From assembly GCA_900544295.1 (NCBI GenBank), contig UQUO01000001.1, forward strand, positions 124,001 to 188,000: a DNA stretch of 64,000 bases, read 5' to 3'. Positions 21,174 to 28,421 of this stretch are shown here, one piece after another. Position numbers and translations under genes: made by a program. The notes beneath the pieces were generated by a model. The model saw only the letters and a program-made list of their open reading frames with translations, searched no databases and had not been told where the DNA came from. Each line of letters starts with the position of its first letter. The first letter of the stretch is position 1. Source of the stretch: an uncultured Eubacteriales bacterium (GTDB taxonomy: Bacteria; Bacillota; Clostridia; Oscillospirales; Oscillospiraceae).

Positions 21174-21261
21174 GAGGCGTTATCGGGTGTTATTAAAGCC
21201 CCGGAAACCCTTGAAAATACGCCAATTTATCCATGCGAAGGCGTTATAGGCTGTTATCGAA
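21174..21261. repeat. Two imperfect ~24-bp direct repeats upstream of the str operon
   Basis: GAGGCGTTATCGGGTGTTAT (21174-) and GAAGGCGTTATAGGCTGTTAT (21237-) lie 63 bases apart in otherwise non-coding sequence. Short repeats of this kind are found at insertion sites of tyrosine-recombinase elements. They may be remnants of an attachment site at the left edge of the mobile region. Confidence 0.35.
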
Positions 21262-21552
21262 CATTACCGCATTTTTATGGCCTCACGGACGCTCGTGAGG
21301 GAAAAATTAAGGGCAAAACACAGGAAACGACAAGAGAATGAAATGGCAAAGAGAACTGTCGTGATGTGTGCCAGGCTCCGCTGGAGCCTCCCCTGTGTGA
21401 AGCCGGACAACTGAATATAGCGGCTCTTGTGAGCCGATGGATTGACGGACATTAGTATTTCTGCTGATGTCCGTTTTTCTATGCCCAAAATCAGATGCGA
21501 AGGAGGTTCAGGGCTGGGCCTCCTTTTTGCGTCTCAATGGAGGTGAGAAGCA
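21262..21552. other. Non-coding left edge of the mobile region
   Basis: Contains an inverted repeat CCTCACG/CGTGAGG (21281-21300), the hairpin CGGCTC-TTGT-GAGCCG (21421-21436) and, at 21446-21480, CGGACAT/ATGTCCG followed by GTTTTTCT, a plus-strand terminator shape. A minus-strand frame at 21264-21488 has no ribosome site and is not called. Confidence 0.45.
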
Positions 21553-22191
21553 TTGAGCGACAAGCCCGCGTCACCTGCCAGGGGACGAAAGAAAACCGCC
21601 TCGCCTGCCCAGCAGCCACCCCAGGAAGAAGTGGTGGTTCGCCTGCCGCTGACGGACCTTCATCCTTTCCCGGACCACCCTTTTCAGGTGCGGGACGATG
21701 AGGAAATGCGAGAGACAATCCAGAGCGTCAAAGAGTATGGCGTGATTGTTCCGGCCATTGTGCGGCCCCGCGAGGAAGGCGGCTATGAGATTGTGGCCGG
21801 ACACCGGCGCAAGTACGCCTGTGAGCAGGCCGGTCTGGACACGATGCCGGCCCTGATCCGCAACCTGGACCGGGACGCTGCCACCATCATCATGGTGGAC
21901 AGCAACCTTCAGCGGGAGAACATCCTGCCCAGCGAAAGGGCCAAGGCATACAAGATGAAGCTGGAGGCCATCAAGCGGCAGGGCGCACGAAACGATTTAA
22001 CTTCTGACCAAGTTGGGCAGAAGTCAAATTTAACAATAGAGGAAGCGGCGAAGTATTCTGGAATAGGTATTATCAAGCTGCGCGAGATGACCGAGAAATC
22101 TGACTGCCCTTTCGTTCTGTGGGTGGGACGGAAACGGCTGATTAAAAGGCGCGAGTTTGACGAATACATTGATAGGACGTATTCGATTTAA
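21553..22191 (+). CDS. ParB N-terminal domain fused to an excisionase-type DNA-binding domain
   Basis: A 212-residue chimera starting at TTG with GGAGGTG upstream. Residues ~25-150 are a ParB/Spo0J-type domain: LPLTDLHPFPDHPFQVRDD, the GHRRKYACEQAG box and NLQRENILPSERAKAY. The normal ParB helix-turn-helix is missing. At residue ~155 (GQKSNLTIEEAA) the sequence switches to an Xis-like domain nearly identical to the proteins at 22315 and 23779, including CPFVLWVGRKRLIKRREFDEY. The junction sits at a shared QKSNL word, so it probably arose by recombination between parB and xis genes. DNA binding is expected; partition function is doubtful. Confidence 0.8.
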   Translation: MSDKPASPARGRKKTASPAQQPPQEEVVVRLPLTDLHPFPDHPFQVRDDEEMRETIQSVKEYGVIVPAIVRPREEGGYEIVAGHRRKYACEQAGLDTMPALIRNLDRDAATIIMVDSNLQRENILPSERAKAYKMKLEAIKRQGARNDLTSDQVGQKSNLTIEEAAKYSGIGIIKLREMTEKSDCPFVLWVGRKRLIKRREFDEYIDRTYSI

Positions 22192-22314
22192 TATATTGCT
22201 TGTCAAGTCTGCGAATTGAAAAATCGCGCATTTTCGGGATCGGCTTTTCTCTGATAGACTGATAGCACGGCGTCGTAAATAATCAAATCTGTATGATCGA
22301 GGTGAGAGCGCATT

Positions 22315-22536
22315 ATGGAAGATATTTATAAGGAAACGACCATACCTGAAGTGCCGATCTGGAAGAAATCTAATCTGACCGTAAACGAAGCGGCAGAGTA
22401 TTGCGGAGTCGGCAGAACAAAATTGAGAGAACTGTCCGATAAGGAAGATTGCCCCTTTGTCTTGTGGGTGGGGAGCAAGCGGCTTATCAAGCGGCGGCAG
22501 CTCGATGAATTTCTATCGCATATGTATTCTATCTGA
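22315..22536 (+). CDS. Excisionase-like protein (xis paralogue)
   Basis: A 73-residue protein with GAGGTGA before ATG. The segment NLTVNEAAEYCGVGRTKLRELSD is the helix-turn-helix and CPFVLWVGSKRLIKRRQLDEF is the wing of Tn916-Xis-like proteins. It has no int gene directly downstream; a structured non-coding region follows. It is closely related to the C-terminal half of the ParB chimera and to the gene at 23779. Confidence 0.8.
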   Translation: MEDIYKETTIPEVPIWKKSNLTVNEAAEYCGVGRTKLRELSDKEDCPFVLWVGSKRLIKRRQLDEFLSHMYSI

Positions 22537-22638
22537 AAGTCAAAGCTGCAAATTAAAAAATCGCACAATTAACAAATCGACGCTGTGTTGATACACTATC
22601 ATCACGGCGCCGATGTTATCATACTGGAGGCAAAAATC

Positions 22639-22665
22639 ATGGCAAACGCCAAAAGCTGCGGTTAA
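22639..22665 (+). pseudogene. Eight-codon start of a lost gene
   Basis: ATG with an excellent ribosome site (GGAGG, 8 bases upstream) opens a frame encoding only MANAKSCG before TAA. It looks like the 5' stub of a gene truncated when the structured region downstream was juxtaposed. What the full gene was is not known. Confidence 0.3.
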
Positions 22666-22719
22666 AGCATTGAAAAAATATTTTTCAAAATAGGGCTATA
22701 ATTTGCCCTTTTAGTCAGG

Positions 22720-23187
22720 AAGTGGGTGAAGGACGACAAACCGTTCTTCACCCACTTCCCGTATGTACGGTGAATGGGTCAGCACCTTGATAACCGAATA
22801 CCCATTCATCGAATACTTTCCTATTGCTTTTGTGATGAGCATTAGCCACGTTAGCGATTGCGCCATGATGTACCGGGCAAACAACAGCAGGAACGCCACC
22901 GGTTTGATTGCGTTGTTCGAGGTCTGTTCTGCCCGATATGGAGCAAGAAACAGTCGGCTATAAGTACCGGGCAGCTCCCGCTATGGCGATGACAGGCAAT
23001 AGGGATAATGATACTCCTGTCCAGCCACAGTCAGAGCGTGACAAGTACCTTGCAGTGCGAAGCCGTCGCAGGCAATGGGGGCAGCCGAAAAGCAGAGATC
23101 CTGCCGGGGGTGAAAGACCCGTGGAGCTGATACGCTGTCAGCCGTTCGATGAACGCCCACAGAGATTCGGGGTGTCGGGGACAAAAG
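22720..23187 (+). ncRNA. Large structured non-coding region, copy A, upstream of mazF-like pseudogene
   Basis: Ordered hairpins: GGAAGTGGGTGAA with its complement (22720-22759); CCGTATGTACGG; TGAATGGGT/ACCCATTCA; CCGGGC/GCCCG; GGAGC/GCTCC; GACAGG/CCTGTC; GCAGG/CCTGC; CGGG/CCCG; GCTGA/TCAGC. The same series occurs at 53651-54093. Paired positions differ in a compensating way between copies (GTG:CAC against ACA:TGT in the first stem, GCTGA:TCAGC against GCTGG:CCAGC in a later one). Insertions that are not multiples of three rule out a shared protein. G-U pairs favour plus-strand transcription. The family is not recognised. Confidence 0.7.
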
Positions 23188-23245
23188 GAATCTCCTTACA
23201 TAGGCGGTACATATCGCCTGATTCTTCAAAGGAGGTCACAGCAGA

Positions 23246-23767
23246 ATGAAAAGAACATATCAGCGAGGCGAGATGTATTACGCCGATCTTGGGCACGGCG
23301 TTGGCTCCGAACAGGAGGGACGCCGCCCGGTTGTCATTATACAGAACGATGTGGGCAACAAACACAGTCCTACAGTCATTGTGGCGGCCATTACGACGAA
23401 AACACCGGATAAACGGATGCTGCCCACCCATTACGAAATCGGGACTGAGCACGGCCTGAGAGCCCCATCTCTTGTCTAGCTTGAACAGCTTCGCACCATT
23501 GACAAGCACCGATTGGAAAAGAGAATTGGAATGTTGGCTCCGAAGCAAATGAAGGAGCTGAACCATGCGCTGGCAGTCAACGTGGGCCTGATTGACCTGA
23601 GGCCCAAAGAAATGACGCTATGCCTTTGTCCCACCTGTGTTGAAAATTTCTTCAGCACGGGTGCTTATTTTTTGAAAAAGGTCGATCCATACAAAGCAGA
23701 GAAAGAGACCTGTACCTACTGCAATCAGCGCAGAGGGTTTGATTATAAAGTGATCTCACGGAAATAG
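23246..23767 (+). pseudogene. MazF/PemK-like toxin gene with in-frame amber codon
   Basis: ATG follows AAAGGAGG. The first 77 codons give [19 protein letters not shown] and [13 protein letters not shown], the MazF/PemK ribonuclease core. TAG at 23477-23479 then interrupts the frame, which continues unbroken to 23767 with LEQLRTIDKHRL and a Cys-rich end (CLCPTCVE, CTYCNQRRG). The intact paralogue at 54241 has Leu at the TAG position, one base change away. The C-terminal half could reinitiate but would lack the fold. It is followed 12 bases later by an xis gene. Confidence 0.85.
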
Positions 23768-23778
23768 GGAGGGTGCTT

Positions 23779-23997
23779 ATGGATAATGAAAACGAAAAAA
23801 GCAAATCGCAAGTACCAATTTGGCAGAAAAGTAATTTGACGATAGAGGAGGCAGCAGAGTATTCCGGGATCGGGCGCAATAAGCTCCGGCAGCTGTCGGA
23901 TGATGAAAAGTGTCCATTTGTCTTGTGGGTTGGGAGCAAGAGACTGATCAAACGGAGAGAATTGGACGAATACACGGGACGGATGTATTCCATTTGA
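23779..23997 (+). CDS. Excisionase (xis) of the frameshifted-int module
   Basis: A 72-residue protein. ATG 23779 has GGGAGG six bases upstream. The sequence NLTIEEAAEYSGIGRNKLRQ is the helix-turn-helix and CPFVLWVGSKRLIKRRELDEY the wing. It precedes the integrase gene by 110 bases, the canonical xis-int order. The tail region contains TGTGCGA/TCGCACA, an inverted repeat also seen in altered form after the other xis copies. Confidence 0.82.
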   Translation: MDNENEKSKSQVPIWQKSNLTIEEAAEYSGIGRNKLRQLSDDEKCPFVLWVGSKRLIKRRELDEYTGRMYSI

Positions 23998-24107
23998 TAA
24001 TGTCAAGTGTGCGACGGCTGAAATTCGCACATTTGGCAGACAGGCCCTGCTTTAGTAATCTTTAATCAAAGCAGGGCCTGCACATAGTTAAAAGGAGGAA
24101 ACGATTC

Positions 24108-25372
24108 GTGGCACAGCCAAAAAGAAAAGATAAATCCAGAGTGGTACTCCGCAAGGGCGAAGTGCAGCGCGCAAACGGTACATACCATTATTGCTGGACG
24201 GAAGGCAAGGGAAAGCGTCACTTCATTTACGCCAAAACTCTGGAAGAGCTTCGGGAAAAGGAAGCAGAGATCGAAAAGGACAAACTGGACGGGATTAAAG
24301 TTGAGGCAAAATATGTTACAATAAACGACCTGTTCGATTTGTGGAAGCAGATCAAGCGCGGGCTGAAGAACAACACCTTTGAGAACTACAAATATATGTA
24401 TGACACTTACGTCAGGCCGGAATTTGGAAAGCAACGGATCAGCACATTGAAGAAATCTGATGTAAAACGCTTTTACAACCGTCTGGCTGATGACCGTGGC
24501 TTACAGCCCTCCACGATTGACTCTATCCACACCGTTTTGCATCAGATCCTTGATATGGCGGTTGATGATAATTATATCAGGTCCAATCCATCGTCCAATG
24601 TCCTTCGGGAATTGAAACAGTCTCATTGCTTCCAAACCGAGAAAAGGCGCGGACTTACGAAAGCAGAGCAAGACCTTTTCCTGGATTTTCTGAAACGCAA
24701 TAACACCTATTCCCATTGGTATCCGATTTTTGCAGTGATGGTAGGAAGTGGACTCCGTGTGGGGGAACTGACGGGATTGCGCTGGTGTGACATAGATCTG
24801 GAGGAAGGCATCATTGATGTTAACCACACACTCATTTACTACTCCCACAGAGATGAAAGCTATAGACGCGGTCGCTACTACAATGTAAACATGCCAAAGA
24901 CAAAGGCAAGCACGCGGCAGGTGCCAATGCTGGATTTCGTGAAAGAAGCCTTTATTATGGAGCGTGAATATCAAGAGGCGAAGGGGATTGAGTGTGAAGT
25001 AACGATTGACGGCTATACGGATTTCATTTTTGTCAATCGGTTCGGAACTCCCCAGAATCTTGCGAACCTGAACAAAGCAATCCACCGTATCATCAGAGAC
25101 TGCAATGATGAAGAGTTCCTGAAAATGAAAACCCGGCAGTTTTGCTGCCGAACTTTAGCTGCCATTCGCTTCGCCATACCTTCACCACAAGAATGTGTGA
25201 AGCGGGAGTGAATGTCAAAGTCATTCAGGATGCTCTTGGCCATCAGGATATCTCCACTACCTTAAACATCTATGCGGATGTGACCAAGGAACTCAAACAG
25301 AAGGAGTTTGCCGGTCTGGACATGTACTTTACAAAAGATGAAAAAAGTATGTCTCCTTTTGACCAACAATGA
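24108..25372 (+). pseudogene. int: Tn916-type integrase gene with a single-base frameshift
   Basis: GTG start with AAAGGAGG upstream. The frame encodes the arm-binding and core-binding domains and the catalytic Arg (VGSGLRVGELTGL), then runs out of frame at a TTTT run (25140-25143). The correct continuation in another frame is LPNFSCHSLRHTFTTR, with H-x-x-R, GHQDISTTLNIYADVT (nucleophile Tyr) and SPFDQQ end. Adding one T restores the whole ~420-residue integrase. It is either a recent inactivating deletion or a homopolymer sequencing error. The TGA stop is part of a direct repeat shared with 52058. Confidence 0.88.
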
Positions 25373-25397
25373 AGCACTTTACATCACTTACATCAAA
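25363..25397 (+). repeat. Direct repeat, left copy (integrase tail/attachment-site candidate)
   Basis: 35 bases, CCAACAATGAAGCACTTTAC and following to TACATCAAA, match 52058-52092 with a single A/G difference. The repeat covers the integrase stop codon and the bases just beyond it, the usual place of the recombination site. In this copy the last word is duplicated (TACATCAAATCC TACATCAAACGG). Confidence 0.75.
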
Positions 25398-25454
25398 TCC
25401 TACATCAAACGGAACAACACATATGGGAACTTATAACAGCTTATGAAAAATGGG

Positions 25455-25844
25455 TTAATTTTGAATGCTGGATTTGATAGGATATAACAGGCAGCGGGAG
25501 CTTATGAAAGGGCAACCGATGTCCTCCGCAAACTGCAATACTGGGTTCGGAACCTGTTCCTGGATGAGAAATTCCACGGACACCATGATCTGTAAGCTCA
25601 TGCTCGGGGGTAATCTAAGCCACGGACAGGATGTCTGGTTGGATTGTACTGAGCTGTACCCCCCCATCTGGGCGCATAATCTCCGTGTATTTTCCTCTTC
25701 AAACCGGGAATGAAACTGGGTATTTACGAAATAGGGTGGGATATCCGCGCCGCATTTCAATGCCTCATAGAGAAGGTAAGCAGATTCCGCGCTCCGGGAA
25801 AAAGCCAGCGCTGCCTTGGGATGTTCATCAAAGAAATTCTTCAA
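25455..25844 (-). pseudogene. Degraded larE 5' fragment
   Basis: A TTG-initiated frame reads KNFFDEHPKAALAFSRSAES, clearly related to the start of the intact LarE at 48916 (EHPKAALAFSGGTDS). The ATP-binding PP-loop SGGTDS has decayed to SRSAES. Similarity in this frame ends near residue 62; a neighbouring frame with a stop (QPDILSVA) continues it briefly. The remainder, including all cluster cysteines, is gone. It lies directly downstream of the Fe-alcohol dehydrogenase in the same orientation, suggesting an earlier adh-larE arrangement at the island's left end. Confidence 0.75.
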
Positions 25845-25876
25845 GTTTATTATGGTAGGGCAAAAGGCTCGGGAGC

Positions 25877-27043
25877 TTATTGATCAGACGCAATTTTTTC
25901 GATAAAATGCGTAAATTCTGCTTTCGGAGCCTGCTTCATGCAGGACGCGGTGGCTCTGCTGGATTGAAAGCCTCCATACATCATTTCTGTCATTTCCAGA
26001 ACCTCTTCTTTGGGAATGCCGCAGCCGGCCAGTGAGCGCAGGCCGGTTCCACGGACAAAGACGCGAATCTTTTCAGCCATCTCTGCGCCGAAGTTTTCCG
26101 CCGCGGGATCAATGCCGATAATCCGGGCAATCTGTGCCATTTCCGCGGACATATACTTTGTGCAGAACTCTGCAAGATAGGGGAGTACAACACCGCACAG
26201 TTCACCGTGGGGGGTGTGATATCTGGCACCCAGGGCATGAATGATGAAATGGCCGAAATTCACCTGGGCATCAGTGTAGGCGATACCGGCCATAAGTCCA
26301 GCAGCGGACATTTCCGCGCGCACTTCAAGGCAGTTTTCGTCGCTCAGCGCTTTGGGCAGATTGTTCCAGACCAGCTCAAAGCTCTTCAGGGACAGTGCGG
26401 TGCTCATATGATTGCGCTGTGCGGATACAATGGATTCCACCGCATGGCACATGGTATCCAGCCCGGACTGGGCGGTCAGACTGTCGGGCATGGTCATGCA
26501 GTAAGTGGGGTCTACAATGGCCAGAGTGGCAATGTTGTTTTCCGTAACATTGCCGGTTTTTACATTGTTTACGGTGTCAATCAGGGAAAGGGCAGAAGAA
26601 GTCTCGCTGCCGGTGCCAGGGGTGGTGGGAATCAGCACCAGAGGTACGCCGGGGTTGGGGGTCGCAAAGTCCGGGGCCAGATACCGGTTGATGGGAAACT
26701 CGCTGTGGATCAGCTGGTTTACGCATTTGGCAATATCCATGGTAGCCCCGCCGCCGATACCGATAATGCCGTCGATCTTCGTTTCAACGGCAATGGATGC
26801 CACATGGTTTACCATGACGTCCGTAGGGTCACGGTCAAATTCATCGCAGATAACATAGTCCAGTCCTTCTGAGTCCAGTGCGTCGTACAGCGGCTGAAAT
26901 GCACCCATCTTTTTCAAAACAGGATCGCTCAAAACGAAGATGTTTTTGCAGCCTGCTTTCTTCAATTCTTTCGGTGCCTCAGTTGTAAGACCAACGCCGA
27001 ACAGTACCCGGGGCTTTTTTGCAATGCTGAAGCTTTTAACCAT
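25877..27043 (-). CDS. Iron-containing (group III) alcohol dehydrogenase
   Basis: A 388-residue NAD(P)-dependent alcohol dehydrogenase. The nucleotide-binding GIGGGATMDIAK, the PTTPGTGSETS motif and the metal ligands (Asp and His in DTMCHAVES; His in FGHFIIHALG and YHTPHG) are all present. It starts at ATG with GGAGGG upstream. It is divergent from the main catabolic operon and convergent with nothing; lysR lies behind it in the same direction. A likely role is interconversion of an alcohol and the aldehyde handled by the dehydrogenase at 28422, disposing of or providing reducing equivalents. Confidence 0.92.
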   Translation of the reverse strand: MVKSFSIAKKPRVLFGVGLTTEAPKELKKAGCKNIFVLSDPVLKKMGAFQPLYDALDSEGLDYVICDEFDRDPTDVMVNHVASIAVETKIDGIIGIGGGATMDIAKCVNQLIHSEFPINRYLAPDFATPNPGVPLVLIPTTPGTGSETSSALSLIDTVNNVKTGNVTENNIATLAIVDPTYCMTMPDSLTAQSGLDTMCHAVESIVSAQRNHMSTALSLKSFELVWNNLPKALSDENCLEVRAEMSAAGLMAGIAYTDAQVNFGHFIIHALGARYHTPHGELCGVVLPYLAEFCTKYMSAEMAQIARIIGIDPAAENFGAEMAEKIRVFVRGTGLRSLAGCGIPKEEVLEMTEMMYGGFQSSRATASCMKQAPKAEFTHFIEKIASDQ

Positions 27044-27198
27044 TTTGTTTTCCCTCCATTAATAACAATTTTTGTCGAAATTTTCACTTCTTTCTACAAA
27101 ATAGCATATTTTTCATCCCCTTTGAAATGCCAAAGCTGTATACCTGATCCCAGACAGCTATTCGTTTTCGGTATTCCAGCTGTGTACAGACGGGAAAA

Positions 27199-27237
27199 AG
27201 CACCCCATTTGCTCGCCAATGAAGCAAATGGGGTGCT
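27199..27237. terminator. Terminator after lysR
   Basis: A 15-bp inverted repeat (AGCACCCCATTTGCT and complement, one arm at 27199-27213) flanked by T runs on the minus strand (GCTTTTTCCC). It ends lysR transcription before the alcohol dehydrogenase. Confidence 0.85.
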
Positions 27238-27256
27238 TTTGCTGTTGCCGGGGGGA

Positions 27257-28180
27257 TCAGTCAATGATCAGGGTTTCCATTTCACTGCATTCTTCATCAA
27301 AGTGCATGTTCTGCAAATAGGAGGCAAAGCGGCTGGCCAGCGTGTTTTCCGGCTGGTAGGCAATACATAAATCTGCGCAGTTGATATTGGAGTCGGGAAC
27401 AATGACGGAACGGAAAAAATCTTTTGGGCTTTGCTCGTCCATCCAGTATGAGGAACCGATAGCGAGATAGCCGTTTAAGACGGCGGTAGAGAGCCGTGCG
27501 GTTGACGAATTGAAGGCAAACGCATCCTTGAAGCTTACTCCGTGTTTTTCAAACATGTTCAGCGTGTACTTTTGCATACCGGAGCCTCTTTTCATGATGA
27601 CAAACTGCTCTCCCACAATATCAGACAACTTTAAAGGATGTATATCATAAAGCCTGTGGCTTTTGGGGATGAGGATAGTAGGGGAAATTTTCAAAACGGT
27701 CTCAACAACGCCGGGATAATGTCCGGGAAAATAATCTCTCAGGTTGAACGCAATGTCAATTTGGCCTGCTAAATACCGTTCGGCCAAGTCATTAGTGCTG
27801 TACGCAAAGATACGGATGTCCAGATTGGGGTGGACGGACTTGACATACATTGCGGTTCTCAGAATCAGATCATAAGAGAGATTCTCCCGGATGCCGATAT
27901 TCAAGGTGCCGGCATATTCCTGCCGGAAGGATTTCATTTTTTCGATCAGACGAAGCTGGGAATTCATGAGCTTGGTCTGCTCCTCATAGAAGACCTTTCC
28001 GGCCGGGGTAAGGGAGATGCCGGTACTCTTACGGGAAAACAGCTCAGTGCCCAGCTCGTCTTCCAGCGCCGTGATGCGCCGGCTCAGGGTGGGCTGAGAG
28101 ATATACAATCTCTTTGCCGCTTCGGAAAAACTGCCGGAGGTACAAATGCTGAGAAAATAATTTATGCTGTCAAAATCCAT
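27257..28180 (-). CDS. LysR-family transcriptional regulator of the catabolic island
   Basis: A 307-residue regulator. The winged helix-turn-helix is DFDSINYFLSICTSGSFSEAAKRLYISQPTLSRRITALEDE in essence: FSEAAKRLYISQPTLSRRI is diagnostic. An effector-binding domain follows (LNIGIRENLSYDLILR). I start at ATG 28180; a GTA-separated in-frame ATG nine bases upstream is equally possible. It is transcribed divergently from the large operon at 28422, and the 240-base gap holds a repeated operator-like motif, so it probably controls that operon in response to a pathway metabolite. Confidence 0.93.
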   Translation of the reverse strand: MDFDSINYFLSICTSGSFSEAAKRLYISQPTLSRRITALEDELGTELFSRKSTGISLTPAGKVFYEEQTKLMNSQLRLIEKMKSFRQEYAGTLNIGIRENLSYDLILRTAMYVKSVHPNLDIRIFAYSTNDLAERYLAGQIDIAFNLRDYFPGHYPGVVETVLKISPTILIPKSHRLYDIHPLKLSDIVGEQFVIMKRGSGMQKYTLNMFEKHGVSFKDAFAFNSSTARLSTAVLNGYLAIGSSYWMDEQSPKDFFRSVIVPDSNINCADLCIAYQPENTLASRFASYLQNMHFDEECSEMETLIID

Positions 28181-28231
28181 AGTCCGCATACCCCTTTCTG
28201 GCTTTTTATCCATAATAACGAGAGCCCTGTG

Positions 28232-28301
28232 CTTTGTCAAACAAATAATGAAAAGGGCGAAGAGAAAAGCCGGTTGACAGACTTTGTTGAACAAATAATG
28301 A
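28232..28301 (+). promoter_or_regulatory. Twin operator repeats and promoter of the island operon
   Basis: CTTTGTCAAACAAATAATGA (28232-28251) recurs as CTTTGTTGAACAAATAATGA (28282-28301), exactly 50 bases apart; each holds the dyad TTTGT-N3-ACAAA. The second overlaps a promoter made of TTGACA (28274-28279) and TAATGA (28296-28301), 16 bases apart. The positions relative to the implied start suit LysR activation and autoregulation. Confidence 0.65.
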
Positions 28302-28421
28302 ATAGCGGCAGGCCTTGGGCAATGCAATTTTGGTATTTTTCACGAAAAAGAAAGGGTGATACAATGAAAACAACGCATAAATCTACAAAAAATACAAATT
28401 TTTTCGAAATGAGGTAAAACC

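Noticed and set aside
22720-23187. Conserved small protein (EYPFI.Y.PI..AMSIS or DNDTPVQ.QSER) in the structured regions
   Set aside because: Short in-frame similarity exists, but indels of 16 and 4 bases and stops break the frames between the copies, while paired stem positions covary.
23477-23479. TAG in the mazF-like gene as a recoded (pyrrolysine) codon
   Set aside because: The intact paralogue has Leu at this position and no pyl genes are visible; a nonsense mutation is simpler.
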